This document shows positions 50,161 through 61,808 of a stretch of DNA of 64,000 bases, piece after piece. The stretch's first letter is position 1. Every line of letters begins with the position of its first letter. The position numbers were made by a program, and so were the translations under genes. Source of the stretch: Symbiodinium natans (Eukaryota > Sar > Dinophyceae > Suessiales > Symbiodiniaceae); contig CAJNDS010000021.1 of assembly GCA_905221605.1 (NCBI GenBank), forward strand, positions 62,001-126,000, read 5' to 3'. Below the pieces are notes generated by a model. It made no database searches. It worked only from the letters and a program-made list of their open reading frames with translations, and was not told the DNA's origin.

Positions 50161-50292
50161 GGGGGTTTACGATAAGGGTTTAGGGTTTAGGGTTTAGGGT
50201 TTAGGGTTTTTGGGCTTAGTGTTTGGGGTTGAGCCAAATAGTAGGATCCCCTGATTAATGAGGGCCCCAAGAAGGTACCCCCGAATTTCTGG
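50161..50292 (+). repeat. Element A copy with TTTAGGG array inside
   Basis: GGGGGTTTACGATAAGGG runs without a break into perfect TTTAGGG units (50177-50212). The element resumes at AAATAGTAGGATCCCC and AAGAAGGTACCCC and ends near 50292. Confidence 0.8.
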
Positions 50293-50557
50293 GCTGTCAC
50301 CCCATAGCCAGACATGCTGTGAGCATCACCGACACCCATCGATGACCGGTGTCTGTGGCTTCACGGTTGTCGATGCTGCAATAACTCGAAGCCCTGAGCC
50401 TTTCATACTCATACTCAAGTTCCTATACTTCAAACTGCAACTCAGCCTTAATTTCCTGGATCTTATACATACTCAGCCTCAAACAGTGAAGCCCACAAGG
50501 ACGGGCCTCCCAGAAAAGGGGCGTTCTCCGGATTTTGTGTTCATACTACCCCAAACC

Positions 50558-50930
50558 CCAACCCCCAAGCCCCAAACCCCAAACGCTAAACCCGAAACCC
50601 GAAACCCGAAACCCTAAACCCTAAACCCTAAACCCTAAACCCTAAACTCTAAACCCTAAACCCTAAACCCTAAACCCTGAACCCTGAACCCTAAACCCTA
50701 AACCCTAAACCCTAATTCAATCAACGGGGGAAAAGGTTATACTAGGAGTTTATCTTCAACCCATGCCAGCTTGCGTCGGCGCACTGCCTGGAGCGATTGC
50801 GTCGGCGCCTTCATGCCGGCAGAGGTTCAGGAGAACCAGGGAGGGTTTGGGGTTTAGGGTTTAGGGTTTGGGGTTTAGGGTTTGGGGTTTAGGGTTTAGG
50901 GTTCAGAGGTTAGGGGTTTAGGGTTTAGGG
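50558..50930. repeat. CCCTAAA array (50558-50714) and TTTAGGG array (50843-50930) around an exon-like core
   Basis: The core holds a CATGCCAG acceptor (50769) and about 70 nt reading CVGALPGAIASAPSCRQRFR up to a GA dinucleotide near 50840. Confidence 0.85.
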
Positions 50931-51059
50931 CATTGCTTCAACCAAAAACCCTGAAATCCCAAGCCTCTAAGACCTGACGACCTTCAATGCCTCAAACCAT
51001 CAGAGCACTGACCCCAAAGCCCCAGCACACCCCCACCATCCCCTCCCCCACCATCCCCT

Positions 51060-51210
51060 CCCGAAAGCCCTCGTAAAGCCTAAACCTTGAACCCTAAAAC
51101 CTTTCCAAGCTCTACAAAGTAAGCCCCAAACCCCAGCCTCCCCTAAACCCTAGACCCTAAACCCTAAACCCTAAACCCTAAGCCTTAAGCCCTAAGCCCT
51201 AAATCCCGAA
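51060..51210. repeat. CCCTAAA array, partly decayed
   Basis: Decayed to 51138, then four perfect and several variant units. Confidence 0.8.
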
Positions 51211-51418
51211 CCCCACCTCTTGTATGGTCAGGAGGTCCAAGCCCCGCGCCAAGCCCGGTGTCAAGCTCTCGGGCGCCGCGGTTAGCCTTGGACTTCCAGC
51301 GTTCGCCACGGACTTCGCACTTGGGGGTTGTCTGAGCAGTTGCTTTAGTGGGTCTCGTTACCAAATGGTCCTCCAAGAAGTCTAAAGACGATACATTAAC
51401 CTCTAACACTAGCTCACC

Positions 51419-51419
<1 letters not shown>

Positions 51420-51450
<31 letters not shown>

Positions 51451-51459
51451 AAAAAAAAA
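51420..51459. repeat. Poly-C followed by poly-A
   Basis: About 20 C then 19 A. Confidence 0.95.
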
Positions 51460-52856
51460 GGGAGAGACAATTATTGCTTTCGAACAACCCCCTACATCAG
51501 CTTGATGTGGGCCGACCCTCGGCCTGCTCGCTAGCGTTAATGAAGGCCGCCGCCCCTGCTCTGCCAGTGTTGCCAGAAGAGACGTTGGTCAGGTTTTGAA
51601 GATGAGGTTTCTTTTTTTAGTGAGGAGGCCAGTTCTGACACTGGCATACTAGCAGCTACTAGCCGCTACTGGCGGAGCAGGTCGTTTGGGGCACTCGTAG
51701 TTGCAAATGCTCGCTTGGCGCTGCTGAACCTCGACAGGTGATCCAAAAAGAAGTTGCAGCCCGGTAGACGAGGGGGCACGAGTGGGCTCGAGATTCGTAG
51801 TTTTCAGATAGATGCCATGCCTCGATAAGCATTCATTCCCAGTGTGTGCGTGACGACGTGCGTCTTCGTGTTCGTAGTTGTATTTCGTCTTCTTTCTTTA
51901 GGCATGGGCCGTTGTCCGGCCTTCAGGGGGCTTTCTTACAGATGTAGAAGACACTACGAGTCGGTGCAGCTCTGGCAGCACGCCGCCCGCCAGCTGTTCA
52001 AGGGTTCGCCCTCACGATGACATGTCAGCAGAATCCCAGAATCACCATGTTGCGCGTTCACCTCCACGCTGCACACGACCCATGAAAAGGGCCATCTGAC
52101 CTTTCACACTCGTACAGCGGCCACCGCGCTGTAGTTTTTCGCTAGCGGCTCTGCGCTGCGGGCTCCGGAATATTACAGGCTGCCCTCATTGCTCCCAAGA
52201 TGTTGAACTTTCTTGGTAGCATGCACGCCAGAATTCGAAACGACCATGCCGCAATGCTTGCAGGTGTTCATCTCATCCTTCCCCAGTTTTTGGGAGTCCC
52301 TGGAAGGTCCCGGTGCCCAGTTGTAATTCCATCCGTTTTGCTGCAGATCCATCGTTCATCTGTGATTCTGGCGGTGTTGAAGGCCGAATGGGTGCATGGC
52401 TGTGGGCTTCACCGCCGCGCTGGCATTCTTGAGCCGAGAGCACACAGCTCATGCAGCTTGGTGGCTGTCACACGTCACATGCTGAGCGGGTCACGCCCAA
52501 GCATGTTTGCGAGAAAGCTCATCTTCTGAAGCACAGGCTGGAGCTTAGATCCAGCCTTTTTTGTGTCCTTTCATGTGTCGCTGGTTGCGGTTGAGCCAGG
52601 TTCGACTGAGTTGGATGAGCTGGAGGCATGCGTGTACATGTTCTCAGTGACACAGTGGCGGTAGGCATGTCGTTGGCAGAGAGTGTGTGAGAGAAAGAGG
52701 GAGAGAGAGCGCTAGAGATCTTAGTAGGGCAGGGGGGGGGTGTATAGGCGGTCTTGACTTCACATGTCCACTACAGTGTCTCTGCGACTGGCTTGCTCGG
52801 AAGATCGGGGCGGACGTATTCGCCCGGGCCTGACCCCATGCCCCACTTAACGAGAG

Positions 52857-52899
<43 letters not shown>

Positions 52900-54473
52900 A
52901 ACAACGCGTGCCATTTTCAAAGAGGCATGCGAGCCCTGTGCCAAAAGAGTAGGTCTTGTTTGCAGGGGTCTAATTATTGCAATTTAGCAGTTTTTCTGGT
53001 TTGGCCCACGCTTTGCTCACGCAGGATATGGCTTCTCATAGCAGCAGCCGGGATACTGAGTTGACAGGACAAACCAAATTTAGCAGTGTCATGCGCAGTC
53101 TTGCTCAGCTGCAACTCTGGTCTCGCTCCTACATGGGAGAAGTGGCGCGCGTTTGATTCATTGGGTTTGTCTGACTCCGCCGATGCTTAAAGATAAAGCC
53201 ATTTCGTACCTTGAGGTCTTGAGCCTCGCCGCCCGCGTAGATGCTGGAGGACACAGCCTGAGCTCTACCACTGGTCGTGCCTGGCGTGCCTTCTTTTTAG
53301 CAATTCACGAGCTCCACTGCGAAGCCTGCCAAGCCTGTACCATGATTTCCCCAAGCGAAGCCTCACCTAGTCCTCACATCGTCAGCCATGTTACCTGCTA
53401 GCAAAAGTTTTTCTTCATCACGTTATTCTCGGCGCTGCAGCTGACAAGGTCTGCGTGGAACGCAGCACCTACGAAGGCACGAATGCCCAAGCTTACCGGG
53501 CCTCACCTTCATCTCTCGCCTGCTCGGGTGGCATGGGGGCACGGCATGTTAGAATATGCCATAGCCGTCCCGCGGGAATGCCCAAGCAGCATGATCTCGG
53601 GGCCATGTTGTGCAGCAACGCTTGCAACTTGGCCAGGCACTATGTGAGGGGCGAAGCTGGACACAGGACCGGCATCCTTGAATGGCAGTGACTTGACTCT
53701 GGCGATCGTGGAGAGTCACCTCGACGTTCTGTCGGGTTGAGAAGCCTGTAGAAGCTCGGATGTCCGGACAATGCTACGTTGTCTGTGACTGAGAGAAGGA
53801 ACAAGCATGTTACGCTGCTATGCTCCTGTGGAACTGCAAGCCCTCGCTTGATGCATGGATGCTGTCAGCACCGCCAGCCCGCAGCGCTGGTGGCAACATC
53901 AAAAGGGCTGATGGGCAGAGATAAGTCGGGTTACACATGCCTGAATATGGGGGCACCTTGTTGATGGGATCTGCACTCAGAACTACCCAGGAACCTTCAA
54001 GTAGCATCCTGAAAGCGGCCATATACACCACATTAAGCCTCTCGCATTGTTTTCATGTCGGGTCCTTGCTACCAGATTCTCGGCTTTGAAGGACGCCCTT
54101 TCGAAGTGAAGACACCCAGGCCTGTCTTTCGCTACACGTCTGATGTGGATCTGTGACAGTAGCATATCAGAAGATCGTTGTCATCTCTGCATGACAGAGG
54201 GAGCATATGGTGCCATGATTCCCAGAAGAGATTGATGGACGCATGTAGTTCTTGAGGCCGCACAGCGGCGTCTGAAGATAGAGGCGACGTCCCCATGCGT
54301 CACTCAATTGAGTGCATTCGTGCATTCGACATGCAGTGAGGGGGGCAGGGGTTGCATGTGGGTCTGAACCAGGACACTACAACCAGACCGCCAAAAGTAG
54401 AGGACGGGAGCTAGACTCTTCTCGCGTCCTTTTCTTCTCGCGTCCTTTCATGTTCCAAGTTTTATGACTGCAG
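51460..54473. other. No confident gene; GA microsatellites
   Basis: 52676-52710 and 52851-52898 are GA repeats. Frame 51904-52020 (HYESVQLWQHAARQLFKGSP) looks faintly coding. ORFs 52200-52529 and 53455-53691 have no recognisable domain. Upstream exons of the membrane-protein gene at 54474 should lie here but were not identified. Confidence 0.35.
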
Positions 54474-57266
54474 GACACCACAACACTCACCACCACCTCT
54501 CCGACAACTACTGGCACTAGTGCCACCACAACCAGAACAACCAGAACACACACCACCACCGGGACCAGTGTGTCGACTACAGGGACAACAGTTTCGCTTA
54601 CAGCTACGATGACAAGAACAACACAGACGCCTACTTTCACAAGTACGTCGAGTGTGACAACAGCTTCCACCACGACAACTGCATCGTTTACCAACACATT
54701 CACAACTTCCACAACAGCAACTTCAACAAGTACAACAGAGACCACTTCCACCAGCACCACCACGTTGACGGCAACTGTGACAAGATCCACAACTGCATCG
54801 TCTAGCGTAACGGTGTCTACAACAGCCACGTCAAGAACAGAAACGTCTACACTCACAACAACCAGTAGCAGCGTCTCCAGCACAACGCAGTCCTTCACGG
54901 TCTCGTCAACTTCAGGGACGAGCACCATCACACGTAGCACGTTGACAGCTACGACCTTTACGACCACAGTCACCACTTCCCAGACATCTACAAGCAGCCA
55001 CACCGCAACACAAACATCATTGACGCACACGACATCTACTGTGCTGTCCTCCACGAGAACGTCGACTTCGTTCTCAACATCATTCACGTGGACAACATCC
55101 ACATTCGTGTCTGCCTTGGACCTGTTGGAAGACGATTGGGTGAACAAGTCGAAACTTCTGGAGGTGTCGAGAGTGGCCGCCGTAGCTCTTCTACAGGAAG
55201 AGCAAACCCTGGCAAAGCAGATCTTGTCCCAGGTGGGTGAGAGCCCGAATGGTACGGTGGTCTCTTCAGTGAGAAGCGCGGATGGGAGCGAGATGACAGT
55301 AGCCGTGTTAAAGCCATCCACCACCACCGATGCATTCCAGCTCAGCACGGGAGAGTCTGGCAACGTCAGTGTTCCACAAGCCGTTCTTCAGCAACTTGGA
55401 GGAGGCCTGGTCGCCCTGACAGCGGGGCCGCTCAGCCCCGATATGACAAGGCTACTGTCGGCTGCTGGTGCTGGCGAGGCAGAGGATGGAACAGATCTTG
55501 CGGCTGCACCGCTGAGCCTCTCGCTCTTCGACGCCGACGGAAATCCACTGGAAAAGCAGCTCGCAGAACCGATCGTTCTGACCCTCAACGGCAACGGCGA
55601 CAGTCGCGCAGTCTGCGTTTTCTGGGATCCCAGGAATCTGAGGTGGTCGCGAGAAGGTGTGTCGCGAGTGTTTGAAGTTTCTGATTCGATGAGTTCGATC
55701 AGTTGCCAAACGACCCACCTCAGCATCTTCGCGGCCATGCGATCCGTGGACTTGGACTTCACTGGTGCCTTTGACTGCGCCACCGAGACCTTTGTCTTTT
55801 CCTTTGCATCCCTGGGCCAGAACTCCAACTGGTGGCGCCAAGTCCCGGCTTCGGCGCTGTGGGCAGGGCTCGTTCTGAGCATTGTGGCTTCAGCCCTCGC
55901 TGCAAATCGGGATGCGACGAATTCCGACACTTGCGGCTGGAGCCGAGAACTTCTCTCGGAGCCTCCTTCGGAGCCCTTCGAGGCCTTGGCCTTGGAAGAC
56001 TTGGAAGAGTTGGAGCTGGAGAAGCCGCTTTCGAGGCAAGAGCCGGTCTTGGAGCGGGTGATGGCCTACTGCTTCCGGTGTCTGCAAGCCTTCCGTGTGG
56101 GGGCCAGGGCCTCAGACGGTTTTTTGGGGCCTTGGCGCTTGTAAAGTCGAGTGGTCTCGTGTCGTATCCGTGTTTTGCCACACTTGTGTGCGTGTTTGCG
56201 CGTTGCTTGTGCTTTGAGTCGAAGTCTCCTGAGATCTCCTGAGGTGGACGTGGACACCCTGGGCCTCAGCCTTTTGTTGGCCCAGGACCCTACGGACCGC
56301 GACCCGACGCCCCTGCGCCGCGCAGCCCTGGACCTGGCGGAGCAGCGGGACCTTTTTGCCTCGGCCACCCGGGCGGTCTGCAGCTTCACTGGGGCCAACC
56401 TTCTGACGCGGTTCCTTCTACTGCTGCCAGCCCTGCATCCTATGACCGGCCTTCTGGCCAGCAGCCTTTTCTATTCCAGGCTGTCGGTTGTTCTCGTGTT
56501 CTCGGCCAAGCTGATTGGTCCCATGGCGCTGAACGTCTTTGTGCTCCAAGCCCTGGGAGCCGTCCTCCAATATTCTCCGGATATGCAGGATGCCTGTGAG
56601 GCCCGTGAAGCTCTCGTGAAGCCTCTCTGCGCTGCCGCGGTCTCGTGCTTTTTCGGGCAACTTGTCGTTTTGGGCCTTCGCTGGCTGCGTCACTATGACT
56701 GGTCGAAAGAAGGGGAGGCTGCGTACAGTGAGTGGCACCGCGTCCAGCGATGGAGGAGACGAGTGCGTGTATACTGGGTTGCAAGTCTGCTTTATCTAGC
56801 TCTCAGTATGGTGTTCATAGCTGGCTTTCTCTCTTCGGTGTCCCGAAGTGATGGCACATACTGGCTCTACGGTGCCCTCGTGAATGCCGTCTTTCAGATG
56901 GTGCTGCTGCCGGTGCTGAATGCGTTCATCCTGGCGCTTCTCTCCACAGTCAGCAAGCCATCCGGCGCCAAAGGCGCGGAAGCGAAGGCCAAGGGCACGG
57001 CCGAAAAGAAGCACGAGAAGACAGCTGCCAGCCTCCCAAAGGACCCGGAGCTTGGAGAAGGGAATCGGCCCAAGACTGCTGAGCTGTCGCGCTGGGAGAA
57101 GGATGCCCCTCCGCCCGGAAGGTCGTTCCTCTCTGGATGCGTGCTGGAGGATTATTTCACAGTAACCGAGTCTGCCCCAGACTCTTCCAGACTCGGTTCT
57201 CTTGACCTGTCTCCTCTTCGAGGACATGACAAGGATGGGATTGCTTTCAATGAGAAGCCCGGCTAA
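54474..57266 (+). CDS. Membrane protein with Ser/Thr-rich stalk and GPS (GAIN) motif, polycystin/adhesion-receptor-like
   Basis: Exon 54474-56140 follows a T/C-rich tract and GACTGCAG. It encodes about 210 Thr/Ser-rich residues (mucin-like, probably O-glycosylated and extracellular), then a globular part with a GPS-like motif: CVFWDPRNLRW, a later Cys and THLSIFAAM, where autoproteolysis would fall between Leu and Ser. A membrane helix follows (WAGLVLSIVASALAA). The frame meets TAA at 56142. A 78-nt intron, GTAAAG at 56141 to TTTGAG at 56218, would remove it and keep phase. The next exon (56219-57266) continues with several membrane segments (LLTRFLLLLPALHP, YWVASLLYLALSMVFIAGFL) and a charged tail. 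The 5' exons are not found. A surface receptor or polycystin-like role is inferred from architecture only. Confidence 0.6.
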
Positions 57267-57285
57267 TCTTGGTGCCAGGATTGAA

Positions 57286-57377
57286 ACCCCAAAACCCTAA
57301 ACCCTAAACCCTAAACCCTAAACCCTAAACCCTAAACCCTAAACCCTAAACCCTAAACCCTAAACCCTAAACCCTAA
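57286..57377. repeat. CCCTAAA array directly after the membrane-protein gene
   Basis: Twelve perfect units starting 20 bp after the stop codon. Confidence 0.95.
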
Positions 57378-58772
57378 ATTTTCGAGATTGCATGCGGGAG
57401 CTGCCAAGGACAGGCTTCAGCTTCAAGGCTGAGACTTCTCAATGTGAGAAGGTGCCCCGGAAATCTGAGATCTGAGGGTTTTGGGGGGGCTTTTCATCGA
57501 AAAATAAAGAAGAACCCACTGGCACTGGGGCGAATAAAGCTACACCGACGCTGCTGGCAGCTTGTGAGCACTCGCGTTCAGGGCTGAAGGGATGAGGCCG
57601 CAAGAGCCGTCTTCCGTGAGTTGCGTGGTGCCAGGAGCCTGTGACGCGGCCAGACACTCCCAGGTGTTTTGAGGCCCGAGGGTGTCATCTCAGGGTTGAA
57701 GTTTAGTGCCTCAGTTTTGGGGCGTGCCGGAAGCTGTCGAGTGGAACCATGGTTTCAACGCGTTGTCCAGTGCTTCAGCAACCCCCTGAGAAGTGCCACA
57801 AGTGCCAGGCAACGGTGCAACTGGGCCATGCTGACAACAAGCCTACAGGCCTTGGAAGCAGCGTTTGCCTTTTGATGATCAGTCTGGAGCGCCCCCTTAC
57901 TGCCAACCCAAACTGGGACCTGCGAAGCGGAGCGAAGCGGAGCGAAGTGGAGCGAAGTGGAGGCGGCTTCGGTTTGTCGGGAAGACCCAGCAGCCCGTTC
58001 CAGCCAATGGCTGCCGGCTTGGAAGGCCAGCTGCCCACTCCCCTGATTTCTGTAAAGGTCGAGACTTTAAAATCGAGAAGTCACATGCCAGGCTTCAAGT
58101 GGCGAGAAGATGCCGATGGGCTTGACTTCGACCTGTCACAAGACTTGCCAGGCACGCAGGTCTTTTGCCAATAGAGGCAGGCTGGATGTGTGCATGACGC
58201 CAGGTTCTTTGCAGAACGAGGCGGCAGGGAGTGGCGCAGCTTCTGTACCTGTCTGTGACGAAAAAGCCCCTTGCCTCTCCTACCACACTGCTACCAGGCC
58301 TTTGACGCACTGCGACCAACCTGTGCGATGCCTTCCAACAGAGGCCTGGACAGCGACAGCGAGGCCAGGAATGGGTGCATATGGGTGCTCTGGTGAAGTC
58401 AGGGCCTTGAGGCTTCTGCATGCAGGCCTTGTCGGACCTTGTGCTGGACATGTTTGACGTGGAGAGGCCGCCCGCGAGACAGTGGAGGGCTTAGTCGGGG
58501 CACATGGGGTCTTTCCACGCTGCAGTTGCCTTGCTTTGCTTTTGCCTTTGCCTTTGTTTGTGCTTTTGCTTTTGCTGTTGCTTTTGCTGCTGCCTTTGCT
58601 TTTGCTGTTGCTTTGAGTAAGGTCCTCAGACCTCCGCGACGAAGAAGGCGCCAATCACGGGCTACAGTGCTAGAAGGCCGAAACTGCGATGCGTGCGAGG
58701 CCTGGGAACATTGCGACTCCACATAAGCTCGGACGCGTTGGGCTCCGTCCTCAATATTGTGGTAGGCTTGCC
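57378..58772. other. No confident gene; small tandem repeats
   Basis: 57921-57962 is four copies of the 10-bp unit AGCGAAGCGG/AGCGAAGTGG. 58527-58618 is a TTTTGC-type hexamer repeat. A frame at 57860-58030 (KQRLPFDDQSGAPPYCQPKL) may be an exon, unassigned. Confidence 0.4.
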
Positions 58773-58857
58773 CTAAACCCTCAACCCTAAACCCTAAGCC
58801 CTAACTCTAAACCGTAAACCCTAAACCCTAAACCCTAAACCCTAAACCCTAAACCCT
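58773..58857. repeat. CCCTAAA array
   Basis: Variant then perfect units; left arm of a pair with 58940-59010. Confidence 0.9.
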
Positions 58858-58868
58858 TTGGACTGAAG

Positions 58869-58930
58869 GCCGCACCATGACGTGGTCTCGGAAAGTGGAG
58901 CCCAACCTCACCAGCATCCATGAAAGTCAG
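58869..58930 (+). CDS. Exon-like core between telomeric arrays
   Basis: After CTGAAG and before the strong donor GTCAGT (58931) the 62 nt read RTMTWSRKVEPNLTSIHESQ. The TTTAGGG array starts nine bases inside the presumed intron. Family unknown. Confidence 0.4.
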
Positions 58931-58939
58931 GTCAGTGAT

Positions 58940-59010
58940 TGGTTTAGGGTTTAGGGTTTAGGGTTTAAGGTTTAGGGTTTAGGGTTTAGGGTTTAGGGTT
59001 TAGTTTAGGG
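58940..59010. repeat. TTTAGGG array
   Basis: Ten units, one TTTAAGG variant. Confidence 0.95.
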
Positions 59011-59848
59011 TTGCCTTGACAGCACCTTTGTACTGCCAGTTGCATCTCCTGTGAAACACAGGACGACTGGCCGCAAAAACCCTTCCACTTTAGCGACGAG
59101 GTTTTCGATGTGCCTTGGCGGCAGTGTTTTTGGTGTGCCACTTGCTTGACAACACTTGCGGAGCATGCAGCTGAGGAGACAGACATCTCTGATATGCATT
59201 GCGCGTCGCCAGTCAAAGCGCTGACACCAGAGAGTCACCTGAACCGAAATCTGTGAATAGCTTCAGGGCTCCAGCACGGGGCGGTGATCGGGGGTTCAGG
59301 GTTTGGGGTTGAGTGGTGCAGGGCTTGGAGCAGGACGCCAGAGCTATCCACAAGATGTTTTCATGAACGTGCGCCTTGAGGTGAAGCAGGCGAGGCAGCT
59401 TTCGATGCATTCCCAGCTCGACTGCGGACGGCAATTGCAGGCAAGCATGGTCATCGAACATGTCTCGGTTTTGCTCCCCTTTGCAAGATGTGATGACAGG
59501 GATGGATAGCGATGGTGGTGCGTGGGCTTGGGTGAGACCTGCCCACGTGCCCAAGCAGGATTCATTCAGCAGCCTCTTGCTGTGCAGAAATCGGAACCTG
59601 GGGAGGTACCAGACCCCTACGGGACATGGACATCGGAGTCCTCATCTTCGGCAGCCTTTGAGGAGAGTCCCTCTTCAAGCCGCGCGAGACAGGACGCGTG
59701 AGAATCTGTGGGTAAAGAGACTGTGCGAAGTAGCTGACAGCCGATCACCATGCCTGAGGATCCCTTCCATATGCCGGCCGAGAGCAGTGCATCTCGAGGC
59801 CACAGGGGAGAAGCATGACTTGCAAGCCCCGATGGCACAACGCCTCAG
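59011..59848. other. No supported gene
   Basis: ORFs on both strands (59213-59554, 59460 onward) lack recognisable motifs before the exon at 59849. Confidence 0.35.
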
Positions 59849-59981
59849 ATCAGGTGATGTTGTTTGCATGGACATAGCATCCCCGTCGGATGAGGACCTG
59901 CAGGAGGAGGCTTGTGCCAGCGATGGCTTTGGTCTTATAAATGGATCCGAACTCGCTGGCCAGGCGTTTGACTCTGCAGAG
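59849..59981 (+). CDS. Exon-like segment with strong donor
   Basis: Reads SGDVVCMDIASPSDEDLQEE and FGLINGSELAGQAFDSAE, then GTGAGC. Acidic, coding-like, preceded by CGCCTCAG. Family not recognised. Confidence 0.4.
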
Positions 59982-60269
59982 GTGAGCGAGCTGCGGCACA
60001 CCTCACAGGCGCACGATATCACGCATGCGCGCCAGGCTAACCCTGTGCATAAACTACCTTGCACTCAACGCAAAACCCTAAACCGCACCAGGCCAGTGCG
60101 ATGCAAACATGGACTGCAGTCTCCTGGGCGCCAACAGCGCAGGAGGCGGACGGGGGCCGCAAATGTCTGACTACTTCTGTGCAAGTCTGTGCAGCTGTCT
60201 CGTGCTGCAAAATTCCATCGCCAGTGGGCGTTGTCGCTGCCAGCAGTGCCTTTCCTTTCCAGTTTGCAG

Positions 60270-60392
60270 GTTTACAAGAAAGTGAGGGATCCACCAGCTG
60301 CTTTGAAGCAGATCCACGCTTGTGGCAATGCGAGGCGGCACCGCGGTGGCGCAGACCGCCGGACAGGCCCTACAGCAGCTTCTGAGCTTTGA
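60270..60392 (+). CDS. Exon-like segment to a stop
   Basis: After CCAGTTTGCAG the frame reads VYKKVRDPPAALKQIHACGN and ends at TGA. Unassigned; possibly a terminal exon. Confidence 0.3.
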   Translation, partial: VYKKVRDPPAALKQIHACGNARRHRGGADRRTGPTAASEL

Positions 60393-60478
60393 TCGCTTCC
60401 GAGCTCCTCGGAGCTCTCGCGATCGTTTTTTGGCTGACTAACTCTCCGGAATCAGCTTGGCATGCCGGATTTGGGCAG

Positions 60479-60537
60479 AAGAAGTTGCACAGACGCACCG
60501 GCAACTGAAGAAGGACCTCGAACGGCTCAAAGAATCG
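60479..60537 (+). CDS. Coiled-coil exon
   Basis: Between TTTGGGCAG and GTAAGAGG lie 59 nt reading EEVAQTHRQLKKDLERLKES, a clear heptad pattern with good splice sites at both ends. Family cannot be named from one coiled coil. Confidence 0.45.
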
Positions 60538-60655
60538 GTAAGAGGAAGAAGAAGCAGGATGCCAGCTCTTGTCGTGGCAACCTTAATGTAGGGTACTTAT
60601 AACCCTACTTATCATGAACCTCCACTTTCCAGGAAGGCTCAAAGATTTGCTACCT

Positions 60656-60795
60656 AAACCATGCTAAACCCTAAACCCTAAACGCTAAACCAGAAACCCG
60701 AAACCCTAAACCCTAAACCCTAAACCCTACACCCTACACCCTATAACCCTAACCTCCAAACCCTACACCCTAAACCCGAAGCCCTAGACCTGAAG
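60656..60795. repeat. CCCTAAA array, variant-rich
   Basis: CCCTAAA, CCCGAAA and CCCTACA units. Confidence 0.85.
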
Positions 60796-60903
60796 CATGA
60801 ATCCATTGCGCCAGGCAGCGCAAAGTGCCGCTGTTGGGTGAAGAGCGACCATGGAGGTTCGAATCTCAGCCACAAGCTTCACAAGATCTCACGTTGTTGT
60901 TAC

Positions 60904-61020
60904 TACCCTACACCCTAAACCCTAAACCCTATCCCTAAACCCTAAACCCTAAACCCTAAACCCGAAACCCGAAACCCTAAACCCTAAACCCTAAACCCTA
61001 AACCCTAAACCCTAAACCCT
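60904..61020. repeat. CCCTAAA array
   Basis: About sixteen units with two CCCGAAA variants. Confidence 0.95.
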
Positions 61021-61202
61021 CTGTTGTGCCAGGAATTGGCTGCCCGGGCCTTATGGAGTGTTAGTACCCTCAGATTGCTCACCCCTGGATCTTTGAGTTA
61101 TTCTGTCAAATCATCGAGGTCGCGTGCAGCTGCAGATACGTAGAACGCTTTTTGCCACAACGCAGTTCACTGCGCATGAACGCAGGCCAGTGTGAGGCAA
61201 CA

Positions 61203-61258
61203 AGAACCCTAAACCCTAAACCCTAACCCCCAAACCCCTAAACCCCTGAACCCTGAAG
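61203..61258. repeat. CCCTAAA array, short
   Basis: Three perfect units grading into CCCCTAAACC variants. Three C-strand arrays in a row (60656, 60904, 61203) have no G-strand partner. Confidence 0.85.
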
Positions 61259-61775
61259 CCCGTTGGGGCCACCTTGGGATCTTTCTAGCAGCGTGCGACT
61301 GCACAGAGTGGTGTGGTTGGCCGGCATGTTTTCCACGGCGATGCCCAAGCCAATGCTTGTAGATACCTGCTCAGCATATCTCGCAGCGATCCATAGTGAC
61401 ACTGCGAGATTTTCCTTACCCATCGTTTCTACCCAGGACTCCAGTCAGGGGGTTCATATGATTTTATTCCCCATAGTGCCACATGTACAGGGCTGGCAAG
61501 TTCAGCAGGTGGCTCCAGTTATTTTCAGACAGCGTTTCGCCTTGAGCGCTTAGCGCCTGTTTCAGCTTTCAACGTGAAGGTCTTGACCGACGGAGTTCGT
61601 TGGCTTTTGGGGGGACCTCGGATGGAGATGGCAACTATTGCCAAGACCAGCTTGTCCCCTGATGCCAGGCTCCGGTGTGAAGGTTCAGGGGAGCGGGATG
61701 TTTTGGGCTTAGAAGGTTTTGGGGGTATACATGAAGTATATAGTTTCATGCTATAAATGCATGTTATATATATAC

Positions 61776-61808
<33 letters not shown>

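Noticed and set aside
60810-60885. tRNA-like GGTTCGAATCTC motif
   Set aside because: The T-loop-like motif has no matching acceptor stem, D arm or anticodon arm at the expected distances.
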